A stretch of 9,879 nt of DNA from JBDRHL01 sp043816955 (GCA_043816955.1 JBDRHL010000085.1:1-9879); one strand, 5' to 3'; numbered from the stretch's first letter, positions 1 through 6,834 are shown. Numbers and translations are program-made. Notes: a model not told the origin generated them from the letters alone.

Positions 1-141
1 GAGCTGAGTTTGGGCGAAATCCTGCAAATTCTCAGCATTGTGCTTTTCGAGAAAACCTCTATTACACAAGTACTTACGAAAAATCTTTTGCAAAATGGGA
101 ATAGCCAGTTTCATAACCAATTGCTATTATTCGACTTATAA
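1..141 (+). CDS. IS4-type transposase, C-terminal end only (partial)
   Basis: The frame is open from base 1 to a TAA at 139-141, giving 46 residues. It runs SLGEILQILSIVLFEKT, then a variable part, then NQLLLFDL at the C-terminus. The pattern ILQILS-x3-FEKT, a short linker and a final NQL-x-LF-D/E-x matches, as I remember it, the end of IS4-family DDE transposases of the DUF4372-containing group. The catalytic DDE residues lie to the left of the window, so it cannot be judged whether the element is intact. It reads toward the sigma-54 activator gene that starts 138 bases later. The family call rests on a short tail, so confidence is moderate. Confidence 0.6.
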   Translation, partial: ELSLGEILQILSIVLFEKTSITQVLTKNLLQNGNSQFHNQLLLFDL

Positions 142-160
142 CGGGACAGTAGTGATCTAT
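1..160 (+). mobile_element. Right end of an IS4-like insertion sequence (boundary uncertain)
   Basis: The transposase tail ends at 141, and IS4-type elements normally end within a few tens of bases of the stop codon. The bases after the stop (CGGGACAGTAGTGAT, 142-156) are a plausible terminal inverted repeat. The partner repeat and the target-site duplication lie outside the window, so the boundary at about 160 is a guess. Confidence 0.35.
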
Positions 161-183
161 TAACTCTAATACAAATCGCGATA

Positions 184-202
184 TTATAGGTCCGTCCTAT
201 AA
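184..202. promoter_or_regulatory. Inverted repeat TTATAGG-N5-CCTATAA upstream of the activator gene
   Basis: Two exact 7-base arms flank a five-base centre (TCCGT). A -10-like TATTAT (182-187) overlaps the left arm, with only a poor -35 in front of it. The form suits a dimeric DNA-binding protein, for example an operator or autoregulatory site for the gene starting at 280. It lies just inside the unique DNA next to the insertion-sequence end. The perfect symmetry is seen; its function is inferred. Confidence 0.35.
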
Positions 203-219
203 AAAGATTAAAGTCTAAA

Positions 220-233
220 CGGCATCACTGCCG
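220..233. repeat. Short perfect dyad CGGCA-TCAC-TGCCG
   Basis: A 5-bp stem with a four-base loop, 17 bases after the TTATAGG dyad and 46 bases before the activator start. No T run follows, so it is not a terminator. It could be a protein site or a hairpin in the 5' leader. Apart from these dyads and an AGGAAAGG at 245-252, the stretch 161-279 shows nothing recognisable. Confidence 0.25.
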
Positions 234-279
234 AATTATCCCACAGGAAAGGATTTAAAATTCGATTAACCGCTTTTTA

Positions 280-1746
280 ATGCCATCAGCCAATGCCTTT
301 CCCACGGTTTGGTTGGTTTTTCAGGGTTTCAATATGACTTTTAGAAGGATTATTCAGGTTGGTAAAGAACCCGCTATAAGAAAGGAGGCCCTTGCGTTTT
401 CGGCGGAAATATTGGTTGCTGACGATGTTATTGAGTTGAGAAACATGCTTCAGACAGTCAGCCCTGATTTGATACTTTTTGATTACACCGTACCCCGACG
501 CAGTGTCATAGAGTATCTCGAATCACAGAAGTCCCCGCAAAAAGCTAAACCGATAGTAATACTGGCCGGCTCTGTCGATACGGGCGCAGCAGAAGATGCT
601 TTTATTCGTAAAATACTCAAATTTACCGATACGGGCAAATCTCCTGAAGGTCTCGTTGATGGAATCAGCACAGATAACCGGGGTATTTGTTATCATGATT
701 TGCGCTATTTTCATCCGCAATGCCCAAAATCGGTTCCAATGGCAGGCCTGAGCAGGGCAATGGCAGAAGCATTGAAGATGATTAATCTTGTTGCGGAAAG
801 TTCGTGCAATCCGGTTCTTGTGCTCGGCCGGACGGGCACCGGCAAGGAGCTAGCCGCAAGGGCGGTTCATTCGATACGACAAGGAGACAGAAGCAAATTC
901 GTGGCCATTAACTGCGCAGCCCTTACCGCTAATCTTCTTGAGAGCGAGCTTTTCGGACATGCCAAAGGCTCGTTCACAGGCGCGGACCGCGAGAAGATAG
1001 GGCTGTTTGAACTGGCGGGTGAGGGAACGGTTTTTCTGGATGAAATAAGCGAGATGCCGCTTGATCTGCAGGCCAAGATGCTGCGGGTGATCCAGGAAAA
1101 AAGTTTTCGCAAGGTTGGCGGTGTGAAAGACATACCATGCAAAGCCACGATAATAGCTTCGAGCAATTGCGATCTGCAGAGCCTGACAGCAAAGGGCAGA
1201 TTCCGTTCAGACCTGTACTATCGCCTTGCTGTGTGCCCGATTGTGTTATCGCCGCTGAAATCGCCTGATCGAAGGGAAGATATAAAGCTGCTTTCCGAAT
1301 ATTTCCTGAAAACTTCGGATATTTGCCCGGGGAAGAACGAAAAGATAAGCTCGTTGACGCCGCTGGCTTTGGAGGCATTGGAAAAACACGATTGGCCGGG
1401 CAATGTACGGGAACTTAAAAACGTGATTGACCGGGCGATACTGCTGGAGACAACGAACAAGATCGGCTTGAGTTCCCTGACATTAAATATGGAAAGCTGT
1501 CAGACAGATGCAGGCAAGGACAACAGCGGTGTGACAAAGGATTTTTCACTAGAGCGTGCAGAGCGGGAACTGATCGGTCGAGCTTTGCGGGAAGCCAACT
1601 GGCAAAAAACCAAGGCTGCCTGCCTTCTGGGGATAACGCGGGCGACTCTTTACGCCAAGGTTAAACAGTACAACATTGAGCAGCCAGCCCGCATCGGGGC
1701 AAAAAAAGAGGTTTTTTCCTTGACTTCGCCAGTGGATTGTTTATAG
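280..1746 (+). CDS. Sigma-54 enhancer-binding activator (NtrC family) with degenerate receiver domain
   Basis: This is an AAA+ activator that would remodel RNA polymerase-sigma-54 at -24/-12 promoters. Residues ~20-130 resemble a response-regulator receiver: the aspartate in LILFDYT (D68) is present, but the acidic pair after the first strand and the C-terminal Lys are not evident. The central domain has Walker A GRTGTGKE (183-190), the sigma-54 contact loop as GSFTGA (230-235; usual GAFTGA), Walker B VFLDEIS with D254/E255, and the RFRSDLYYRL region with arginine-finger candidates. A FIS-type helix-turn-helix follows at ~427-466 (KAACLLGITRATLYAKV), then a 20-residue tail. The start is uncertain: an ATG at 334 begins closer to the receiver fold, and neither has an ideal ribosome site (AGGAAAGG lies 27 bases before 280). 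A sigma-54 promoter directly follows the stop, so the neighbouring exported-protein gene is its likely target. PrsR-like activators of PEP-CTERM genes are a comparable arrangement. Confidence 0.93.
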   Translation: MPSANAFPTVWLVFQGFNMTFRRIIQVGKEPAIRKEALAFSAEILVADDVIELRNMLQTVSPDLILFDYTVPRRSVIEYLESQKSPQKAKPIVILAGSVDTGAAEDAFIRKILKFTDTGKSPEGLVDGISTDNRGICYHDLRYFHPQCPKSVPMAGLSRAMAEALKMINLVAESSCNPVLVLGRTGTGKELAARAVHSIRQGDRSKFVAINCAALTANLLESELFGHAKGSFTGADREKIGLFELAGEGTVFLDEISEMPLDLQAKMLRVIQEKSFRKVGGVKDIPCKATIIASSNCDLQSLTAKGRFRSDLYYRLAVCPIVLSPLKSPDRREDIKLLSEYFLKTSDICPGKNEKISSLTPLALEALEKHDWPGNVRELKNVIDRAILLETTNKIGLSSLTLNMESCQTDAGKDNSGVTKDFSLERAERELIGRALREANWQKTKAACLLGITRATLYAKVKQYNIEQPARIGAKKEVFSLTSPVDCL

Positions 1747-1747
1747 T
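1720..1747 (+). promoter_or_regulatory. Sigma-70-like promoter TTGACT-N16-TATAGT
   Basis: The -35 box TTGACT (1720-1725) and -10 box TATAGT (1742-1747) each match consensus at five of six bases, with a 16-bp spacer. It overlaps the last codons and stop of the activator gene, with transcription expected from about 1754. It lies directly before, and partly competes for space with, the sigma-54 promoter at 1750-1765. Confidence 0.45.
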
Positions 1748-1749
1748 AC

Positions 1750-1765
1750 AGGAACTGCTTTTGCA
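1750..1765 (+). promoter_or_regulatory. Sigma-54 (-24/-12) promoter AGGAACTGCTTTTGCA
   Basis: Compared with the RpoN consensus TGGCACG-N4-TTGCW, this site has the invariant GG (1751-1752) and GC (1763-1764) at exactly the required spacing. It also has the A and C of the -24 element and a complete TTGCA at -12. Transcription should start near 1776, leaving a leader of about 130 bases before the exported-protein gene. It lies four bases after the stop codon of a sigma-54 activator gene, which strongly supports it being real. Confidence 0.7.
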
Positions 1766-1804
1766 ACTGCCAAGATCGTTCCTGCGATGAGGCAAGGAGA
1801 GAAA

Positions 1805-1822
1805 ATGGCTTGTATTCCGTAA
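1805..1822 (+). CDS. Possible five-codon leader peptide (MACIP)
   Basis: An AGGAG (1795-1799) sits five bases before an ATG, which opens a frame of only five codons (M-A-C-I-P) ending in TAA. The ribosome site is better than that of several full genes here. The ORF lies between the sigma-54 promoter and the hairpin at 1847-1878, where an attenuator's leader peptide would be. So short an ORF easily arises by chance; the placement is the only argument for it. Confidence 0.25.
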   Translation: MACIP

Positions 1823-1846
1823 TTGAATTTCCGGTAAGTTAATTCC

Positions 1847-1878
1847 ATGTATGCCTGCGCGCGCAGGATACATTTTTT
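1847..1878 (+). terminator. Palindromic hairpin plus T6 in the leader of the exported-protein gene
   Basis: The core CCTGCGCGCGCAGG (1854-1867) is a perfect 14-base palindrome. It is extended by ATGTAT on the left (1847-1852) and ATACAT on the right (1868-1873), with one bulged G at 1853. In RNA this gives an 11-bp stem with a GCGC loop, followed at once by six T residues (1873-1878), the form of an intrinsic terminator. It could end activator transcription. However, it lies downstream of both promoters and 29 bases before the next start codon, so it would act on the downstream gene's own transcript. Confidence 0.55.
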
Positions 1879-1907
1879 AGAACTATTTAATTGTGAAAGG
1901 GAAGAGA

Positions 1908-4322
1908 ATGATCTGTTCAAATCAAAAAAGGCTTTTATTGAAGAATCTTTCATGTTTGTCAACTTGGGTTATTCTGTGCAGTGCCGTTATTCTGTTATCT
2001 GCACCTGCTGTCTTTGGCGCAGGTGTCCTGAAGATCAATGTGCCGAACGGGCATGTTTACTGGAATAACGGGGATTTCATAACAACGCCGTTCATTGTTA
2101 ATGAAACAGGTCCCGTCACCGCTAATTTTGTAACGATGAATTGTCTGGATGACAACGGCAATGACGCGGGCAGTGAGACATTTGAAGTTGCTATTACACT
2201 TGATATAGCCGGCAATAATGCCATTGCAACAGCTCAGATCAGCAACAATTTCCGAAATACCGGAGGTTGTGACGAGCACAAGTATTCATTTGATTTCGCT
2301 GATGTAACCCTTAACGTAGGTACCACGTATTATCTGAGAACAAAGGTGCTGGCAGGAGCGGAGGTTCGAACGTGGGCAGGCGCTTATCTTTATTACGATG
2401 GAGGCACACCGTTTGAAAGTCGAAAACATGTTGATGTGCCCGGCGGCCATAACAATGTATTGTGGAATAACGGCAACTTCATAACGACCGCTTTTAGCCT
2501 GGACAATACCTCTGTTGCGAAGTTCGCGACGATGAATTGCCTGGATGACAACGGTAATGATGCCGGTGATGAAACCTTTGAAGTAGCGATAACAACTGAT
2601 AAGCAGGGCAGCAATGTTATCACTAAAGCGCAAATTACGAATAATTTCCGAAATACCGGCGGCTGTGACGAGCATATGTATCTGTTTGACTTCAGAGACA
2701 ATACGCTTTTGGGAGGGACGACATATTATCTCAGAACCAAGGTGCTTGCCGGTGCAGAAGTTAGAACCTGGAACGGCGCAGATGTGTATTATACAGAATC
2801 AACCGTTCCTGAGTACATGAAGATTGCGGTTCCGCCGGATGTCGATAAGAGTGCTCATGGTCATGTAGGCTCTCCGACATGCTGGCTGGCTACGGCGGCG
2901 AACATGCTGGCTGGCGCGGGCTATGGAACCGGGCTTACGATACAGGCACGGGCAGATAACATTTATAGCCAACTGGTTAATCATTACGGCACCGCTACCA
3001 GCGGGTGGACTGATACCGCGTTGAACTGGTGGCTGGGCTCGACAAATAATCCAGGCGGCAATCCGTATGCGATTGTGACGGTGTACGGCAATAAAAGCCC
3101 GAAAAATCCGTGGGCCAATCCAAACGGCGCGCAATTCATGGGTAACGAACTGCGCAGATGTCAGCTTCTGGGTCTGAGTATAAGCTGGCCTACCGCGGAC
3201 GCCAGTATAGGCACAGGCGGCCATGCCATTACCGGCTGGGGCGATAGCGGCACTGCTGCACCTTTGACCAGCAATCCGGCCAGGGTTAAACTTACCGACT
3301 CTGATCGCGATAACGGCGGTGATATTCAGACTTATACCTATGACGGCTACACTAACCCTAATCCGGGCGGCAGCAATGAAGGCAACGGGTGGTATTTCAA
3401 TTACAGTGCCAACCATCCTTATATCAAGCACATTGTTACGCTGTGTCCGACGGATGTTCCTGTTCCTAATGATGTGCCTGGGCCGAAAGATGTGAAACGG
3501 GCGATAGGTTCGTATAAAATTCGCCAGCCCAATACCTTTGAGGCGATTGGGCTGCACTATAAAGTGGGCAGCGATGCTGAAATCCTGAGCTATAAAACCG
3601 CTGTAGACATGGATGTGCCGAATTCGCCTGTGATCGGAACAGATGCTTTTCCGCCGCTGGAACTGACCGTCGATTGGGACATGAACGATAATCCTCTGGG
3701 CGATGGCGGATGGATTAAGGTTATTACCGACCTTGTCCTCAAGGCCGTTAACATGATTGAATACAGTGACATTTATTTCAGGTATGACTCTGAGCCCAAT
3801 GTTCTTGCGATACCAGGTTTCAAATGGGAAGTTATCAGTGCCCAGCTATCCGATGTGAATATCCCTGACATTACCGGCGGGTATGTTGTCGGTGCCTTTG
3901 ATATAATCGCGCCTGATGATTTGACACTTGTCGGCCAATACCGTTTTATGCATGAATACGGCTTTGAGCAGGACCCTGAATATCATGACTTTATACTGGA
4001 AGGTGAGCCGAATATGATCGGGTCTTATAAGGCAGATAATCTAAGATTCGGGCACAGTTATGGTGTTCTGGATATGAATGGCCTGTGGGAATTCGACGGC
4101 TGGATGACTTACTATCCCGGGCGGCACGAGCTTATGGGATCGATGATTGAAGTAACACTCGATTGGCAGGGACAGCTACCCTATCCGCAAGGCGAGAATT
4201 ATCTCGGCGAGGAGTATCCGGTTTGTGTTGATTATCTGCCGCAGGACCTGAATATGGATTGTACGGTCAACTTTGTTGACTTTGCGATTTTCGCGGACAA
4301 ATGGCTTCAAACCGCCCCGTAA
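1908..4322 (+). CDS. Exported protein: two tandem modules, IdeS-like cysteine peptidase domain, dockerin-like C-terminus
   Basis: The ATG at 1908 is preferred because AAAGGG (1896-1901) is well placed; a GTG five codons earlier (1893) would put the ribosome site inside the gene. In the 804-residue product, residues 1-37 form a signal peptide (basic start, hydrophobic core, cleavage near AVFG). Two modules with the same pattern follow (~52-163 and ~186-295), each with FxTMNCLDDNGNDAG, NNFRNTGGCDEH and YYLRTKVLAGAEVRTW, so paired cysteines. A papain-fold domain comes next: GSPTCWLATAANML (Cys325), TGGHAITGWG (His439) and KLTDSDRD (Asp464/466). This Cys-His-Asp order and spacing resembles IdeS/Mac-type or C39-like peptidases. 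An unidentified beta-rich stretch (~530-775) and one dockerin-like calcium loop (DLNMDCTVNFVDF, ~780-800) complete it. The likely place of action is the cell surface or outside the cell. Substrate and true peptidase activity are unknown; the domain could be inactive and serve for binding. Confidence 0.88.
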   Translation: MICSNQKRLLLKNLSCLSTWVILCSAVILLSAPAVFGAGVLKINVPNGHVYWNNGDFITTPFIVNETGPVTANFVTMNCLDDNGNDAGSETFEVAITLDIAGNNAIATAQISNNFRNTGGCDEHKYSFDFADVTLNVGTTYYLRTKVLAGAEVRTWAGAYLYYDGGTPFESRKHVDVPGGHNNVLWNNGNFITTAFSLDNTSVAKFATMNCLDDNGNDAGDETFEVAITTDKQGSNVITKAQITNNFRNTGGCDEHMYLFDFRDNTLLGGTTYYLRTKVLAGAEVRTWNGADVYYTESTVPEYMKIAVPPDVDKSAHGHVGSPTCWLATAANMLAGAGYGTGLTIQARADNIYSQLVNHYGTATSGWTDTALNWWLGSTNNPGGNPYAIVTVYGNKSPKNPWANPNGAQFMGNELRRCQLLGLSISWPTADASIGTGGHAITGWGDSGTAAPLTSNPARVKLTDSDRDNGGDIQTYTYDGYTNPNPGGSNEGNGWYFNYSANHPYIKHIVTLCPTDVPVPNDVPGPKDVKRAIGSYKIRQPNTFEAIGLHYKVGSDAEILSYKTAVDMDVPNSPVIGTDAFPPLELTVDWDMNDNPLGDGGWIKVITDLVLKAVNMIEYSDIYFRYDSEPNVLAIPGFKWEVISAQLSDVNIPDITGGYVVGAFDIIAPDDLTLVGQYRFMHEYGFEQDPEYHDFILEGEPNMIGSYKADNLRFGHSYGVLDMNGLWEFDGWMTYYPGRHELMGSMIEVTLDWQGQLPYPQGENYLGEEYPVCVDYLPQDLNMDCTVNFVDFAIFADKWLQTAP
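2061..2792 (+). repeat. Two diverged tandem coding repeats (~336 and ~330 bp)
   Basis: Copy one spans 2061-2396 and copy two 2463-2792, inside the exported-protein gene. Both start with TGGAATAACGG and both contain ACGATGAATTG, GGATGACAACGG and ATTTCCGAAATACCGG. The protein blocks are nearly identical while many third bases differ, so this is an old duplication held by selection and not a recent one. The ~66-bp linker between the copies is not repeated. Confidence 0.85.
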
Positions 4323-4333
4323 CGGTGTATGTG

Positions 4334-4363
4334 TTGACAACCAGTTCTGTGAATCAGGATAGA
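4334..4363 (+). promoter_or_regulatory. Possible sigma-70 promoter for the deacetylase operon
   Basis: A perfect -35 TTGACA (4334-4339) lies 11 bases after the exported-protein stop. The best -10 at usable spacing is weak (GATAGA, 4358-4363, 18-bp spacer). It falls in the 110-bp gap before the deacetylase gene, the natural place for an operon promoter. No convincing terminator is visible in this gap. Confidence 0.3.
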
Positions 4364-4432
4364 GCCGGCTGACGCGGTTTTGATAAGGAAAATAATTGAC
4401 TTTGGGCCGGCAGGGACGTTAAGCTTTCATGG

Positions 4433-5293
4433 ATGTACCGGCTGTTGATAATCAACGCGGATGATTTCGGCCAGACGGAAGGGATAAATGGGGCGGTTGA
4501 GTGCGCGCATAAAGAAGGCGTGCTTACCAGCGCCACAATCATGGCGAATATGCCTGCGGCTGAGGATGCAATTGAAATCGCAAAGAAGCTTCCAGAGCTG
4601 GGGGTCGGTGTTCATCTGAATCTGCTTGAGGGAAAGCCTGTTTCGGGTGATGATTGTGTAAAGGTGCTGACGAATTCTGAAGGTGAGTTTAATTTTTCTC
4701 CGGCAAAGCTGGCGGCAGCCGGCATGATCTGCAGAAAATGTGCAGGTGCAATTGAGGCAGAGTGTGATGCGCAGATATGCAGGGTGCTTGAAAGCGGGAT
4801 TCAGCCTACACACCTGGATTCACATAAGCACGTACATAGTTTTCCCTCGATTTTCCGCATTGTCTGCAGGTTGGCAGAACGATTTGGTATCGGCGCAATA
4901 AGGTATACTTTTGAGCCTGGGTGGGCATCGAGAAAACCGTGGCCCGGGCCTGCGCCGAAGGGCAGGAGAAACGCTTTTCAGATTCGGCTGATGGCGAGGA
5001 TCAACCGGCTGCAGAACCCCGGGTTTTTCCGGAACGAAGTTTTGCTTGGCATCGCTCATACGGGTAAAATAGACGCCGAGTTTTTTAAGGCGGTTGCGAA
5101 ATGCAATAAGCGGTATCGGGTCATAGAGATAATGACCCATCCGGGCATTTCAGCAGGCCTTGATCCCGAGCGGACAAGGCTGATAGAACACAGGCAGCGG
5201 GAACTGGAAGCTCTTTGCAGTAAAGAAACAAAAGAGGTATTGAAAGAGAGATTTAAACTGGTGCACTATGGACAGCTTCAGCAGCGGGATTAA
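4433..5293 (+). CDS. ChbG/HpnK (YdjC) family carbohydrate deacetylase
   Basis: This is a cytosolic, metal-dependent deacetylase of the YdjC fold; known members remove N-acetyl groups from chitooligosaccharides or act in hopanoid side-chain synthesis. The start LLIINADDFGQTEGIN carries the catalytic and metal aspartates D10/D11. GVGVHLNLLEGKPVS supplies H61, THLDSHKHVH (residues 126-135) gives further metal-ligand candidates, and IEIMTHPG contains H236. At 286 residues it has the usual family length. The ATG at 4433 is the only start possible before an in-frame TGA at 4397; the ribosome site is weak (AGGGA at 4412-4416 is far away). Its end overlaps the glycosyltransferase start by 26 bases, so the two are probably translationally coupled. 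With that partner, the substrate may be a lipid-linked or surface N-acyl sugar and not a free chitooligosaccharide. The family call is firm and the substrate is open. Confidence 0.92.
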   Translation: MYRLLIINADDFGQTEGINGAVECAHKEGVLTSATIMANMPAAEDAIEIAKKLPELGVGVHLNLLEGKPVSGDDCVKVLTNSEGEFNFSPAKLAAAGMICRKCAGAIEAECDAQICRVLESGIQPTHLDSHKHVHSFPSIFRIVCRLAERFGIGAIRYTFEPGWASRKPWPGPAPKGRRNAFQIRLMARINRLQNPGFFRNEVLLGIAHTGKIDAEFFKAVAKCNKRYRVIEIMTHPGISAGLDPERTRLIEHRQRELEALCSKETKEVLKERFKLVHYGQLQQRD

Positions 5294-6245
5294 TATTGAC
5301 TGTTCGGTTGTCGTTCCCTTGTACAACGAAGAAGCGGTCGTAGAGGAGCTCTATGACCGGCTGTCGGTGGTCATGGGCAGGACCGGGCTGCGTTATGAAC
5401 TTGTGTTTGTCGATGACGGAAGCCTGGATGATACACTCACCAAAGCCAGAGCGTTCTGTGAAAAGGACAGCAGGGTCGTGGTGGTTGAGCTTCGCCGGAA
5501 TTTTGGTCAGACGCCGGCACTGGCGGCAGGGTTCGATGCTGCGCAAGGACGGATAATCATTTCGATGGACGGGGATCTGCAGCATCTGCCGGAGGAAATC
5601 CCGAATTTTCTGGAGAAAATAGAAGAAGGTTTTGATGCTGTCAGCGGGTGGCGCGAACAGCGGGTTGACAATCTTATCATGCGCAAGATTCCCAGCAGGA
5701 TCGCGAACCTGATAGCGTCGAAGATATCCGGTGTTGAGATCCATGATTTCGGCACGACGTTCAAGGCGTATCGTCGTGAGGTGCTTGATGAATTGAAACT
5801 TTACGGGGAAATGCATCGTTTTATCCCGGCGCTGCTGTCTTCAGCGGGATGTAGAATTGCAGAAATTCCGATCGCAAATGTGCCGCGGGCGGCAGGCAAA
5901 AGCAATTACGGCATATCACGGACATTCCGAGTGGCGTTTGATTTGATCACGTTGAAATTTCTGCTGGGCTATGTAACAAGACCGCTGCATTTTTTCGGTA
6001 AAGCGGCGATGGGCTGTATAGCTATAGCGACAGCGCTGGCGGCATACCTACTTTATGATAAAATTGTTTACCATGTGCCTGTTTTTGTGGCGCACGGCCC
6101 AATGGCGGCACTTGCGGCAATACTGCTGCTGATAGGACTTGGATTTGTTTCCACCGGCCTGATAGGAGAACTGGTCAGCAGAGTGTACTTTGAGGCGACA
6201 GACCGAAAAATTTATTCGGTGCGCAGAATATATCGTAAGGAATAA
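5268..6245 (+). CDS. Family 2 glycosyltransferase, polyprenyl-phosphate type (DPM1/ArnC/GtrB-like)
   Basis: This GT-A fold enzyme likely transfers a sugar from a nucleotide donor to a polyprenyl phosphate at the inner face of the cytoplasmic membrane. The start VVVPLYNEEAVVEELYDRL and ELVFVDDGSLDDT (DD at 49-50) bind the nucleotide. ISMDGDLQHLPEEIP holds the DxD-type metal site (D101, D103). SGWREQRVDN and the GTTFKAYRREVL block fit the acceptor region. Two membrane segments lie at ~245-265 and ~275-303, followed by a short basic tail, as in ArnC and GtrB. At 325 residues the length is normal. It overlaps the deacetylase gene by 26 bases. In the ArnC/ArnD pathway a similar transferase is paired with a deacylase that acts on the lipid-linked sugar, which is a fair model but unproven here. 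Confidence 0.92.
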   Translation: MDSFSSGINIDCSVVVPLYNEEAVVEELYDRLSVVMGRTGLRYELVFVDDGSLDDTLTKARAFCEKDSRVVVVELRRNFGQTPALAAGFDAAQGRIIISMDGDLQHLPEEIPNFLEKIEEGFDAVSGWREQRVDNLIMRKIPSRIANLIASKISGVEIHDFGTTFKAYRREVLDELKLYGEMHRFIPALLSSAGCRIAEIPIANVPRAAGKSNYGISRTFRVAFDLITLKFLLGYVTRPLHFFGKAAMGCIAIATALAAYLLYDKIVYHVPVFVAHGPMAALAAILLLIGLGFVSTGLIGELVSRVYFEATDRKIYSVRRIYRKE

Positions 6246-6262
6246 ATAACAGGGGCATCAGG

Positions 6263-6796
6263 ATGAACAAAACTTATTGGCCGTGGGTTTTTTTGCTTGC
6301 GATTGTGCTGGCAGTTACAGCTCTGGTGAGGCATTTTCACATCAGGAATTTTCATGTTGTTCGGCAGGAAGTGCTTTATGCCTCCGGCCAGCCGCGTGGA
6401 ATGGATTATACACGCCTGCTTTACAGGTATCATATAGCAACAATAGTAAACATTCGCAGTGCCGATGAGCACAGAGAAAAGAACTGGTATAATGAAGAGA
6501 TAACCTGGATCAGGAACAACGGCGTCAATTACATTGAGCTGCCGATTCCGAAGCGTCCGGGCTATTTTCCGGATGAACAGACACAAAGCAGGTTTCTTGA
6601 GATTATGGCTGACAAGACGAAACTGCCGGTTCTGCTGCACTGTGACAGCGGCAGGAAGAGGACGCCGATGTTGACAGCGGTATGGCTGATAAAGGCTGAG
6701 GACTTCAGTATTGATGATGCGATCGAAGTAGTTGAAAAACTCAACGATGAGCCGGTTACCGACATAGAAAAAAAGTTTTTAAGTAGTCTTCCCTGA
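6263..6796 (+). CDS. Membrane-anchored Cys-based (dual-specificity type) phosphatase
   Basis: The signature HCDSGRKRT (residues 126-134) gives the Cys-X5-Arg phosphate loop with C127 and R133. Before it, LYASGQPRGMDYTRLLYRYHIATIVNIRS matches the start of DSP/DUF442-like phosphatases. D104 in YFPDE may be the general acid. One N-terminal membrane segment (~7-23, after a short basic start) would anchor the enzyme; its orientation is unclear. The ATG has a good AGGGG (6251-6255) seven bases away. It follows the glycosyltransferase by 17 bases, so it is the third gene of the operon. The substrate could be a phosphorylated lipid or sugar intermediate, or a tyrosine-phosphorylated regulator of polysaccharide export. 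The sequence does not decide between them. Confidence 0.85.
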   Translation: MNKTYWPWVFLLAIVLAVTALVRHFHIRNFHVVRQEVLYASGQPRGMDYTRLLYRYHIATIVNIRSADEHREKNWYNEEITWIRNNGVNYIELPIPKRPGYFPDEQTQSRFLEIMADKTKLPVLLHCDSGRKRTPMLTAVWLIKAEDFSIDDAIEVVEKLNDEPVTDIEKKFLSSLP

Positions 6797-6834
6797 AAAA
6801 GTAGGTTTTTTGCTTAGGCTGCACGAGGAAAAAA

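Noticed and set aside
1702..1717. AAAAAAGAGGTTTTTT inverted repeat near the end of the activator gene
   Set aside because: It is an all A-T stem within coding sequence and is too weak for a terminator.
1847..2068. 73-codon + frame starting in the leader hairpin
   Set aside because: It overlaps the signal-peptide coding region in another frame, begins inside the hairpin and has no ribosome site.
2799..3557. 252-codon open frame on the minus strand
   Set aside because: It lies wholly inside the exported-protein gene, is rich in Arg/Ile/Ala as expected of an antisense shadow, and has no recognisable motif.
4200..4322. PEP-CTERM/exosortase sorting signal at the C-terminus of the exported protein
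   Set aside because: No VPEP-like motif, membrane segment or basic tail; the C-terminus is a dockerin-like calcium loop instead.
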